Below, piece after piece: positions 34,762 through 46,174 of a DNA stretch of 64,000 nucleotides. Within the stretch, counting starts at the first letter, position 1, and every line of letters begins with the position of its first letter. The stretch comes from Plantago major (Eukaryota; Streptophyta; Magnoliopsida; Lamiales; Plantaginaceae). Location of the stretch: contig CM048842.1 of the NCBI GenBank assembly GCA_026545765.1, forward strand, positions 27,380,667-27,444,666, given 5' to 3'. Below the pieces are notes generated by a model. That model was not told where the DNA came from. It made no database searches and saw only the letters and a program-made list of their open reading frames with translations. The translations under genes and the position numbers were made by a program.

Positions 34762-35942
34762 TGATGAGTCGATATTTTAACGACTCATTTAGTACCTTTT
34801 TCAGTATTTTGTTGCGTCTTTTAGCCTTTATTTAGTATTTTTTGTTTCGTGTCACGTTTGGGTTTTTTGTTTGTTTTTGTGCATTTTTAGGTGTCTTAGC
34901 GTAATTGGAAAGGAAATGGAGGAAAAAAGTGCAAATAAGACTTCAAAACCTTCTAGAAGCACCACAAGGCCAAGTTGGTGGGCCACTACTCCAAGAGAGG
35001 TGACATGGAGGTTGGAAAAGGGAGAGAAAATAGGAGAAAATGGGAAAATGCTAATTTTCCCGGGCATAAGGCTCACCGAGGTGAGCTCCTGCAACAAGGA
35101 GCCTCACCGCGGTATAATGAATCAGGAAAGAAGGGAAGAAAGGGGTGGACCGCGGTGAGCTAGAACGGGCAAGATCCCCTCACTGCGGTGAGCTCTGTTT
35201 GATAGAATCAACCCACATTTTTCTGGCAGTTTTTCCCATGATTTCTAGTTTCTTCTTCCTTGGTCTATAAATAGACCACTTGTATCAGTCATTAGGACAT
35301 ATCTTCAATACTTCTACTTTCATATTTTCAATTCCAAGCATTGTAAACACTTAGAGATTTCAATCTCTTTTAATTCGAAGAAGCATTATCAATCTTTCTG
35401 ACGATCGCAGGGACCAATAGGCGCCCAGGTATTCAATAGTATAAGTTAGGCGGTTTCCGTTAATAACTTGTATTGTGACATATTGTTATCTGGTCGTTGA
35501 ACGCATGCTTGATCGTTGTGAACTTGCATCAGTCTTTACCTCTAATTAGTACATATCCGGATGATGGTATAGCTAGTGATAAGCTTTTTGCCGTAACTCA
35601 TACGTACTTATAATATGTATCTGGTTCGATTTTGCAATAGCCAAGTGTTGCATTCGTGTGCAGTGTACCATTAGCTATATCGCGTTAGCACTTTTGGAAG
35701 ATCCGTTCTCTTCGTTTTATTTGTAGAAATTGTATGATCTATGTATTACCTTGTCTTGTAATCATAATTTTTTGTAGGGTATTGAAGTATCAACCTTACC
35801 CACATATCTGTTTACAACTCACACCTTGAGCCTACACCTTAGAACCAGCTTAATCAATTCTTCGAGAGAACGACCCTGTGGTTTAAGCATTGTTGTACGA
35901 CGACAACCGCTTTTACTACTTGTGTTATTTTACAACAATGCA
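34762..35942 (+). mobile_element. Gypsy-like LTR, family A, plus orientation
   Basis: About 1.18 kb, starting TGATGAGTCGATATTTTAA like the minus-strand LTR at 1307-2490 and ending ACAACAATGCA. It has palindromes of the CTCACCGCGGTGAG type (about 35070, 35102, 35147, 35177) and a TATA box at 35276-35283 inside GGTCTATAAATAGACC. No matching target duplication is seen on its right, so it is not a simple solo LTR. Confidence 0.75.
35276..35283 (+). promoter_or_regulatory. Family-A LTR TATA box in a palindrome
   Basis: TATAAATA within GGTCTATAAATAGACC. The copy at 1966-1973 (minus) has the box but not the full palindrome. Confidence 0.6.
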
Positions 35943-36066
35943 TAGTACAACAATGCTTAAACCACAGGGTCGTTCTCTCGAGAAATTGATTAAGATTAAG
36001 AATACAAGAAACTAGAAAAATGAAAACATGGGTTGATTGTTAGAGATGAGTCGATAAATAGACCAT
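35943..36066 (-). mobile_element. Inverted fragment of a related LTR end
   Basis: ACAACAATGCTTAAACCACA at about 35948 starts an inverted copy of text at about 35856-35909 in the LTR just before it. The match fades after about 50 bases. A loose ATGAGTCGATAAATAG near 36048 recalls a family-A LTR start. This looks like the remains of a second, oppositely oriented Gypsy-like LTR. Confidence 0.5.
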
Positions 36067-36308
36067 TGCAATCTCCGGTCTTGTAATCTTCAGAAAAGCT
36101 CCATTGCTAGGATTGATCTTCATGGTCTTCTTGGAAATAAAAATTACATTCAGAGACCTATAATCGTAATACAAGATTTACTAGACTAATCATACTCAGT
36201 GATTTCCTCTTTTACAATGTTCAAGTGAACCAAGAGTATTTAATCACCTTTCTGGCAAAGATAAGAACATGTGATGAATGATCAAACTACTAACAGATAT
36301 TCCTAACA
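36067..36308 (-). repeat. S4 3' LTR, first 242 bases
   Basis: Minus-strand TGTTAGGAATATCTGTTAGT, as in S5. It runs up to GAGATTGCA, beyond which the family LTR text is not present. Confidence 0.8.
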
Positions 36309-36689
36309 AATTTCCCCCTTTTTGATCAGTCATCCATGACTATCTTTTAAAGTCCTATTACAAATTTGTAATCCTGGAAGAGAAAACAATCCACCACTTA
36401 ATCATTTCAAATGATATTCAATTTTAGTTGAATTAAGTGCAGAAAGTAAACATCTACCAAATCACAAGAAGTGACCTTTGCTGATAAGTTGTCATCTATT
36501 AGAGTGTATCTGAGAGTATGATCTTCAGATAGGTACAGTTTACAGAGTAAGATGCAACTTTTACAGATAGAGAAATTCAGAAACAATCAGCAAGATTACA
36601 AAAAGTAACAAAACATACTAAGTAAATTAGAACAACAGGAGAGTCCAATCTCCAAGTAAACATTCTAAGATACTAGTCTTCAAGTCTTC
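36309..36689 (-). other. S4 polypurine tract and 3' UTR
   Basis: AATTTCCCCCTTTTT at 36309-36323 is the tract in reverse. The rest matches the S5 3' UTR (58202-58582) and has no frame. Confidence 0.75.
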
Positions 36690-39600
36690 AAAAATAACTT
36701 AGGTTCAGAAACCTCAAGTTCTTGACCCTTCTGGATCGATTGACATAATCATCCACTTTTACGCATTCTTGGACATAGTCATAAAGTATCCTTCGGCGAA
36801 AGTTACATCTTCCGGATAAGATACAAATTTCATGGTAACTCTTGCCAAGATTGTAGTTTTTCTTCAAAAAGTGTTTGACCCAGTAGTATTTTCCCCAGAC
36901 CCAGGCATGGTCTACTTGCAGCTCAGATAGGTTGAAATACTCGAATATTTCTTCCAGATAGTGAATATCATCCAGATATTCATCCTTTGTCATGTAGAAT
37001 GACTCATAGGGATGAACACCTAGCTTACGCTTCTTTGTAGCTACCATCCGATTTCTTGTCTTGTGCACATCTTACGGCTTGGGGTAAGGACAAGGAAAAG
37101 AAAGGTCCATCTTTCTGGCATCATTTCTCTTTTCAACCTCAAAGTTTAGCCAGGCATGAAGGTGCTCATGTTTTAGCAAATTTGGCTTGCCTTCACTCCA
37201 TTTTAGGATCTGGTTGAAGATGGGAGTTGGAAACTTATCATTGACAAGTAGATGTTGCAGTTCGAATCGATACCCTTTCTTGTTGATTGCACCTATATGA
37301 AGACTCTTCATTCTTGGTCTTCACATACTCGATGTGGGCATCGGTTGGCTTTTCTTGATGAGTTTCTTTGTTTGCTACCTTACTGAATATCCCTTCTAGC
37401 CTTTACATTAGGTGGCCTTACATCAGAGATCCTGTGACTCTTTCTTCTGCCTTGAATTGTCTTTGGTGGATGTCCCTTGAATTGACTGGTGTTTCCAGAA
37501 GGGGTTCTGGCTGCTAATGGCCTTGCTGCCAGAGGAGGTTTTAAGGGGCTTGGTTGCCTTCTTCTTTTGTGAATTGGATGCTCATACATGTCGATTCATC
37601 CTCATCATCATCATTGATGTTCCGGTTGTGAGGCTTGCGACTCTCTTGACCTCTTACCTCACCTTCTTCTTGATTTTCTTCTTGAAGCTTTCGGTTGTTC
37701 CATCTGAGATCCTAAGGACTTGGTACCCTAGTGACCATACTTCTCGACTTCGGCTGGTTTATCTGGAACAACTTCTTGACGGAGGGTGTCTCCTGGTGTC
37801 CTTAATGACTAGTTGACTTGAGGAGGGAGATTTGATTGTTTTCTTTTCTTCCTCTGCCTTTCGAGGCATCTCTCCTTCCCCTTAGTCATGAATGGTGACT
37901 CATGATAGCATAAGCTTGAGAGTGATTCAAAGTTCTTCTGGAGGTTGTTATGCACCCTGACCAATTCTTGGATTTCTTCTTTCATGTCCTTGTTTTGCCT
38001 AACCAACACTTGCTCTTTTCTGTTGAGCTCTTCAAGAGGCTTTAGAATAGCCTCAGCTTGTCGAGTAGCAAAGGTAGCATCTGCTAGTGCTTGATTGGCA
38101 TTGTTGCGATCTTCTTCCTGATCGAGCTAAGTCTTTCGAGAGAGAGCTATCTTGGTTGCTCTATTTAGCAATGCAGCTGACAGTCATTCATCTCTTTTGG
38201 GAATTTGTAGGACTTGGTTGTCTTGAGCAACAAGTCATCTCTTAGTTCCAAGAAAACAAATTCTTGACATGCTCATCCGCTTGAAGCACTGGAGAGAAAA
38301 TTTGAGGAGCCAGAAGGGCTAGCTTTTCCTTAGTGATTAGCCTCTCATCTTCTGCTCGGGAGATTAAGTTTGGGTTTAATTCAGCATCACTCTCATAATC
38401 CTTTTCTTGGATTGTTTGCAGAGTGGCAATCTTTTGTTTACCTTTGAGTATGCTGGCCTTCTGAGAAGTAGAAGGTCTTTCGATGCAACCTTAGCATAAT
38501 GCTCTTCATCATCATTGTCATCCATGGCATCTATCTCAAGGTGACGTGACAACGATGGCATTTTTCAACAACCTTTGCTCATCTAGGAGTGCCAGTTCCT
38601 TAGCATTAGCTTCTCTAAGCTTTTCAAGTTTGGCTTCCTTTTCTTCAATAAGAGCTTGACACTCTAAGTTGATTCTCTTCTCCTCTTCCAACTTAAATCT
38701 GAGTTTTTCAATCCTGAACTCAGTGGCTGTGATTTCTTCAATTGTGTCTTCTTCAGCCTGTTGGGTATTTTGATGAGACTTTGGTGGTGATGATGATGGG
38801 GCTTTCTGAGCATTGGAAGGAGTAGCCTTTTCTACACTTCCTTTGCTCACTTTCTGAATCCCGCCGTTTCCAGGTTGGGGATCATCATTCTGATCATCAT
38901 CATCATCCTTTTTCTTGTCTTCTTGACTTGGATGCTCAAAAGGAGGTTCTTGGTAGTCATTCTCATCAGTTTCCTCCTCATCTTCAGAAACCAAGTTGAT
39001 CACATTAGGAAGTGTGATCATCCTCCCATTTACTTCTTCTTGCTCAGAAGGGTAGGTTGTGAGCTTGCTGGGCAAGGCAGGATGGGTCACTATCTGCTCT
39101 TGGGTTTGAGCATCAGCAGCTTGAAAGTCTGCTAGGAGTCTTTGTGCTACTTCATTTAAGAAGTTATCATCCATCAGAGTGGCAAAAGAATATGATTCTG
39201 TGGGAAACATAGCATGGATATGGTCTTCCAGATTGATTGCTATGGCCCTTTTCTCTGGGATGTCAATTACTCTTGCAATTTCAGAAAGATCGGCCTTTAC
39301 GAGTTTACGCCATTAAACAAGCACTTTAGATGTTTCTTGAGAGTGTGCTTCTTAAAGGCTTGGAGTAAGTTGAGTTGCACTAGACTCTGAGCCTGAAAGA
39401 AAGGGATCAAGTTAGTTTTGTTCAAACTACTTGTGTTAGTATCTGTGTGCAAAAGTAAGCTTTCTGAGCATACCTATGTAGAAACACTAGGCTCATTTGC
39501 TTGGACTTCTGCTTGTTTGGGCACAGAGGCCTCAGATACCTTGATGTGAGGAGAAGTCTGATCCTCAACATCCTTTCTTTCTGATTGAACCTGAGAAATA

Positions 39601-41880
39601 GAATCAAATATGTTTAGAAACTTGTTATCAGAAAAGATAAGTGGAAAAATGCTTTCTGAGACTTCACTTACTTCCAAGTGAGGAAGCTCAGTGGCATCTT
39701 TCTCAGAAACCTTGGGGGTTTCTGGAACCTTTTCTTGAGATACTGCTTGTTCAGCAGTTTTAGTTTCTCTTGGAGGAGATAAGATCACATTCTCTCCGTC
39801 CAAGTGTTCTTCTGATTGAGCCTGTAAGATAGAACAAACATATTGATTAAGTAGTGAATTTTACCAAAATTTTCTTAAGGAAAATTTACTGATACTTACC
39901 TTCTCAACAGAAGGCTCAGTAACTACTTCCTCAGAGTGCTTTTAAGCCTCTGGAAACTCTTGGTGTTGGGGTGTTGGTTCCACCTCCACTACTTTCTCAG
40001 TTGTAGCCTAATAAGAGACATTTAAGAATATCAAAACATAAGATTAGAGCAATTTTAAGTTAGTTATTTCTTGTTCAGAGATAACTTTACTACACAATGG
40101 CAGGCTCTTCTTGATGTTCTGAGGTTGGAGTAACCTCTTCTTGATTCAAGGGAGTGGAAAAGTTTTCTTCCCCCTGAAATTGTGTCTCCAAGTTGGCCTG
40201 TAACAAATGAAGCTTATGAGTAACAAGTTAACATTTTAATGTTGACAAATTAGATACAAACTACTTCTGTTACCTGAATAGAGTCAGGCTGAGTTTGGGT
40301 CTCTTAGACTAGTGGAGTTTCCACAGCCTCTCTTTGCTCATTGTTGGTCTCCTCTACAATATCTTTCTGAGTCTCCATCTCAGTTTGATCCCTTTCTGAG
40401 AGTTGAGCTCTCTTAGAAGGTTGAGGAACCTGTGCAAGAACATGATTTTCTTCAACCACATTAAGTGCTGGCATTGTGAATGTGGAAGCAATGTCAACAT
40501 CTTCCATAACTCTATCTTCCTCATCCAGGCCTTCTTCTTCCTGCTGGACAGAGGGGCTCCTTTCTTTCTGAGGGGCTGAGCTTGATGCTCCTCCATGGGT
40601 CTCAATCCTGGACTTTTTGAATACTTGTGTAAGTACTACATCATCATCAGAGTCATTGTCCAGATTGGAGATGACCCATCTATGATATTTCTATCATCTC
40701 TGGAGATTTCTGGAGCAGCCTGTCTCAGAATTCTTGGGGCTTTCTGGTGTTGCCTTTCTGGCCGAACAACATCTTCTGAGATCTTGTCTCCAGAAGGTTG
40801 TGCTTTTTGTACACTTTGGGACTTAGAGGCTTTCTTGCTTTGAGTCCTCTTTCTCTTGGCAACTGGAGGTTGAGCAGGAGCTTACTCAGAGACCTCTTCA
40901 CCTTGCTGGGCAGCTTCAAGCTCTTCTGCCTCTTTCTGATCTTTCTCGTGACAATTCTCCTTTTCTTCAAAGGCATGTCTGAAAAGAGAGTTGGTGACTG
41001 GGATTTCTTGTCTCTTTCTGAGAGTTATTCCCATTGTTTCCAGAATGTAGCAAATTCTGAGACCAAAATGCATATTGGCCTTTGTCTCAGCAATGCCTTT
41101 GATGATTTTAGGCTCAAATTCCTCAATGTGCCCAAGAAATTTGTTGAAGGCGTACTTCCCCCAATTGAAGTGGGTTTCCTGCCCTTCATGCTTCTTCTTC
41201 AGAAGATGCATCATCATCCATCTCTCCATGCTTATCTGGTCTACTCCACCTTTGTTTCCATCAAAGCAACGGACCAGAATGAGAGCCAAAGTACTCCAGT
41301 GTTTCTGGAGATGACTGGTTTTGATGGCTTTCAGAACAAAGTTTGCTGGGCAACCCTTTGCATTTTCAATCTGGATTGCCTCAAATAGCTCCTTTACACT
41401 TTGAATCATGGAGGCATCCCTGATGTTGATGTCGTCGATTGTTCCTCGATTTTTCAATCGGAATAAGTTGCAGAAAGTCTTGCAGTCTAGGACAATTTCT
41501 TGTCCTTGAACTTCAGTCTGCATGTACTTCTCTTCTACATCATTCACAACTTTTGTGAAGATTTTGGAGTTGTTGTAGAACTCCAACACATCCAGTGTGG
41601 ATAGTCCACTGGGAGCAGCACACAGAAACTTGTAGATATGGGAACTTTTCAACATTTCCAATATCAGTTTTCTATCTGCTTTTGAAGAAATGACTGCAGA
41701 AACATGTTTCTTCACAAGAAAAGCTCCCCAATTCATCTTGTGACTTGGATTCCAGTCAGAAGGGGTAAACTCTCCTAGAAGGCGTTTATTCAACACCTTG
41801 AGTTCTTTTCCTCCTTGCTTTTCAGCAGGAGCAGATGATGCGGCATTAGGGTTCTTGGTGGTCATCTTCTTTGGTGCCAT
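36690..41880 (-). pseudogene. S4 extra 3' region, long form
   Basis: Read on the minus strand. The opening block is a 332-codon open stretch (41880-40882) starting MAPKKMTTKNPNAASSAP and containing LGEFTPSDWNPSHKMNW, STLDVLEFYNNSKI, EVQGQEIVLDCKTFCNLF and MHFGLRICYILETMGITL. This order recalls the 'putative plant transposon protein' domain (PF20167-like: EFYAN, VRGK..F, then a later helix). A ladder of exon-like blocks follows (about 40300-39300), then a coiled-coil (about 38750-38580), an acidic stretch, basic patches and the C-terminal YWILEL-type part. The region is broken several times. Its role is unknown; the place is the env-like slot of SIRE elements. Confidence 0.7.
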
Positions 41881-42808
41881 CTCTTATATAGAGTCTTTGA
41901 GTGAGTGTTTACAGATGGGTTTTGCAGGAATAATCGAGATTAGTCTATCTTTTCAGAAGACTAAGCACAAGAAGTTGAGTTGCAGAAGAAGTTTTGCAGA
42001 AAATCTTGAGAGGTTTTGCTATTTTGATGCAAGTATGAAATTTCGGATTTCGTAAAAGTGTTTGTCTTTTGCCCAATTCCTATATATATAGCAGAAAAAA
42101 CGTACATACATACAACATACATATAACTGAGTATGAATGTGTGTCTTTGTATCTGCATAGGCGTGGTATCACACACGTTTCTCATTAAATGCTTAGTGGG
42201 CCACGTCTGAATTTCTAAACAGACATTACTTGCTTTGTTTTAATCTCAGCCGTTGAGATCAAACGTTTATACATCAAGGGCTTATATTGAATATCTTGTA
42301 ATGATATCAATCAACAAATGGTAATGTGCCGACTTGATGGATTTTTAATATGCTACATTCATTGTGTCACTTAGTAAAGAGTAGGAACACTTAATCGTTT
42401 GAGCTTATCATTCTGAGTGTTAAGTCCTTATCTATATATTATTTATCATGAAAATGGTAAAAATACAAGACATTGGACATGTTTGACTCCCAGAACTTAT
42501 GTTTTTCGGGCTTTATGTGTCTTTTCTCTTTATGACTAAATAGTTTCCTGAATTCAAGAATCAGAAACTTCAGTTGTTTGAATGTATTTGACCCACTCTT
42601 AGTAAGTAAGTTCTAATCAGAAACTTCAGTTGTTTGAATGTATTTGCCTTTCTGGATACCCGTTCCAGAAATGTTTTGCCTTTCTGAGTGTTGCTACTCA
42701 GAAACCTTTGCATCACTTCTTAACAACTTGGCTTTCTGAGAGCATGTTCTCAGAGGCCTGCTTCTTTTCTACCTTACTTACTCAGACTTTAGAGATTCAG
42801 GACATTCT
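41881..42808 (-). promoter_or_regulatory. S4 post-pol spacer: hairpins and promoter-like sequence
   Basis: On the minus strand, hairpins follow pol: 42754-42735 (TCTGAGA/TCTCAGA), 42704-42681 (TTTCTGAGTA/ACTCAGAAA) and 42669-42651 (TCTGGA/TCCAGA around ACGGGTA). Then come the ACGTGGC core (about 42200) and a TATA run TATATATATA (42090-42081), about 200 bases before the extra region starts at 41880. Confidence 0.65.
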
Positions 42809-44633
42809 TCAGTCCTTAGGCAACTCCATCAACCCAAGATTATGTCTTAAGGTCAAGAACCGGCTTTCTTGTAGGGGCTTGGTGAAGATATCTGCAAGTT
42901 GGTCTTCTGTGCCAATCTTGAGTATCTCTATATTGCCTTTTTCAACATGGTCTCTGATGAAGTGGTGTCTAACATCAATGTGCTTTGTTCTGGCATGGAA
43001 CTTGGGATTACGTGATTGCAATAGCACTTGTGTTGTCACAGAAAATAGGAGTTTTCTCTTCATTGAGTCCATAGTCTCTGAGTTGTTGTTGAATCCACAG
43101 AATTTGTGTTGCACAACAATCAGCAGCAATATATTCAGCCTCTGTGGTAGAAGTTGTAATTGAGTTTTGCTTTTTGCTTAACCATGAGATAAGTCTTGTT
43201 CCCAGAAACTGACAAGTTCCTGGGGTACTTTTCCTATCAAGCATTGATCCAGCATAGTCAGCATCTGAGTAACCAGCCAAACTCAATCCACCTTCTTTAG
43301 CATACCACAAACCTACATTTACAGTACCTTTCACATACCTTAATACTTTCATAGCAATGTTGTAGTGTGATTGCATTGGATTTGTTTGAAATCTAGCACA
43401 CACTCCAACTGCATATGGAATATCGTGTCCTTGCGATGAGGTAAAGTAGTGAACCTATTAATTTCCTATACTTGTGTTCTTCAACACTCTTATCTGATTC
43501 AGTATATGTCATATTGGTTCCTATGCTCATAGGTATCTTAGCATTCTTTTCAGAGGGCTTAAGATTGAACTTTGTGAGCATGTCTTCTGCATACTTTGTC
43601 TGACTAATGAATATTGGTTCCTATGCTCATAGGTATCTTAGCATACTTTGTCTGACTAATGAATATTCCATCATTGAGTTGCTTGACTTGCAATCCTAGG
43701 AAATAGTTCAATTCTCCCATCATGCTCATCTCAAACTTATTTTTCATGAGATTTCAAAGTCATCACAAAGTTGCTTGTCCTTAGATCCAAATATAATGTC
43801 ATCAACATATACTTGAACTAAGAGCATTTTCCCATCATGATTTAAGGTAAAAAAAGTTTTATCAACTTCACCTTTCTTGAAACCACTTTCCAGAAGGTAC
43901 TTGGCCAAAGTGTCATACCATGCTCTCGGAGCCTGTTTTAGTCCATATAGAGCTTTCTGTAGTTTATAGACCATTCTACTTTCTGAGGAAACTTCAAAAC
44001 CAGGTGGTTGTTCAACATGTAATTCCTCAGCAAGTTCACCATTCAAGAATGCACTTTTGACATCCATCTGATAAACTTTAAAGTCTTTATGAGCTGCAAA
44101 GGCCAGAAAGAGTCTTATCGCATCCAATCTGGCAACTGGTGCATATGACTCATCAAAATCTAAACCTTGATCAGGTGAATCCCTTGGCAACCAACCTTGC
44201 TTTGTTTCTGGTTATTTCACCTGATTCATTCATCTTGTTTCTGAAAACCCACTTGGTTCCAATCACAGATATTCCTTCTACAAATGGAACTAGTTTCCAG
44301 ACTTTGTTTCTTTCAAACTGATCCAACTCTTCTTGCATTGCAGAGATCCAGTCTTGGTCTCTTAATGCTTCTTCAATAGTTTTAGGTTCAATGATTGAGA
44401 TGAAACATCCAAAGAGAGAATTAGCATTTTCGGCTATTGCTCTCCTAGTCCTAACACCTTGATTGATTGGTCCAATCACATCCTTTGCAGGATGATCCTT
44501 GATCCATCTCATCATGGGTTTGGGGCTAGTAGGGTCAACATCTATGTGATCTGAGTGTGAATCCAATGATTATGACTTGATACTTCTTCAGTATCTATGA
44601 CATTTTGTACCACAGAAGGGCGTTGAATGTCTA
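42809..44633 (-). pseudogene. pol: S4 pol, RT and RNase H part
   Basis: Minus-strand reverse transcriptase (44530-43420) with [14 protein letters not shown] and YVDDIIFGS, and RNase H (43330-42830) with CDNTSAIAIT and RTKHIDVRHHFIRDHV, ending MELPKD. It is nearly identical to S5. It is broken, with about four breaks. S5 inserts at 44634; the bases GTCTA (44629-44633) and GTCTG (59999-60003) are its target duplication with one mismatch. Confidence 0.88.
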
Positions 44634-46058
44634 TGTTAGGAATATCTGTTAGTATTTTGATCATTCATCACATGTTCTTATCTTTGCTAGAAAGGTGATT
44701 AAGTATTCTTAGTTCACTTGAACATTGTAAAAGAGGAAATCACTGAGTATGATTAGTCTAGTAAATCTTGTTTTAGGATTATAGGTCTCTGAATGTAATT
44801 TTTATTTCCAAGAAGACCATGAAGATCAATCCTAGCAATGGAGCTTTTCTGAAGATTACAAGACCGGAAATTACACAAGATTTATGAAGACACCAAGGTT
44901 TAGTCTCACTCGGAAAGACTATGTCCTTAATCCTTTCTCAAGTGCATTTAGTTACTTTTGAAACATGATTCTGGAACATATGACATCATGAGTATGGAGC
45001 ATGCAAGCCATCAGAAAGGCTAATGTATCCGTTGAAGACTACAAGACAAGAAATAGTACATATGCATTAATTGCATCGGCAGAAAAGCCGTTAAAGCACA
45101 GTCCTCTCTGAGATATGAGACAAGGACTTCTGAGTACTCTTTTCAAGATAAGTATAGACTGAATTTGAATTGTGTCTAACGGATAACATCCCAACAACTC
45201 TCCAATTCATCTATAAATATCACACACTTAGATGCTGAGGAATACAACGACCAAAGAATGATCTACTTGCAAACTTACAATCTAGCAAAGTATTCTCTCA
45301 AGCACTCTACTACCCTTTCTGAAAGCTTTCTGTTGCTTGAAGAATTACTAGTAGTTCTAAGTTGTCCTGAACCATAACAAGAGATTGTTATTCGTGAAAG
45401 AGTTGAACTATCAGATAACCTTTACAAGCTCATTCTCCGAGCGGACATCAATTACTTGGTCGATAAGAAGAGATTGCCATACACTGAACAAGTGTATTAA
45501 GTAGTCTTGTTCTATTAGGCTCTCTGGAAACATAACTGAAAAGTTATACAAGAAGCCTCTCTGACAAACCTTATAACCAACACCATCAAGGCGTGGAGTA
45601 GAGGAAGTACTTGATTTGGGAAATCAGGGAATAACTCCAAGGTTATCTGAGTAGAGGAAGTACTTAGCTCTAGGAGCTGGGGAATAACTCAGGGGGAACA
45701 TTTGGTTGGGAACCATTTGTTTAGGAATCTTAGAATAGGATTATTGTAAGGTGAACTCAATTATCTGTTCTAGTGAATTCTAGGTCTTAGAGAGACCGAA
45801 GTGGATTAGTTGGAGGATTACGCCACCTCCAGATACCACTATACTTGCTGTGTTATTTACCTTTCTGCATTTATCTTGCAGCAAAGCACACACACATACT
45901 TATTGTTTCTGCACTTACCTATCTTAAAGTCTTCCGCGCTCTGAATTTAAGTATCAGAAACCCCCCAAGTTTCTGAGAAACTGTGTTTATCGACAAAAGT
46001 TTTAAAAGACTATTCACCCCCCCTCTAGTCTTTTACTTTGCCGTTATCTGGACCAACA
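44634..46058 (+). repeat. S5 5' LTR
   Basis: TGTTAGGAATATC to GACCAACA. TATA box at 45212-45219. Two stem-loop boxes (TGATTT/AAATCA around GGG, 45612-45626; AGCTC/GAGCT around TAG, 45666-45678), a third hairpin TGGTT/AACCA (45703-45715) and a poly-C hairpin with 7 C near 46017. Confidence 0.92.
45212..45219 (+). promoter_or_regulatory. S5 LTR TATA box
   Basis: TATAAATA in the family context CATCTATAAATATCA. The 3' LTR has TTTAAATA at the same place (59141-59148). Confidence 0.7.
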
Positions 46059-46060
46059 AG

Positions 46061-46072
46061 TGGTATCAGAGC
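46061..46072 (+). promoter_or_regulatory. S5 primer-binding site, initiator tRNA-Met
   Basis: TGGTATCAGAGC, two bases after the LTR. Confidence 0.93.
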
Positions 46073-46174
46073 AGGAGGTTCCGAAGCCTTCTGCACTGAA
46101 CCTAGATCCCCAGATAGGTGAAGAAACTTTGTCCCTTCTGAGGACTATATAATTTGTGTGTTAAGTGCGCAGGA

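Noticed and set aside
34762-35942. Simple solo LTR
   Set aside because: The right flank does not repeat the bases left of 34762, and an inverted LTR fragment follows directly.
37517-37816. Plus-strand frames across 37517-37816, 38875-39135 and 40798-41388
   Set aside because: They are antisense to the S4 extra region, which explains the open frames through its codon pattern.
42630-43163. 177-codon plus-strand frame
   Set aside because: Antisense to the RNase H part of S4 pol. The same shadow appears opposite S5 at 51796-52242.
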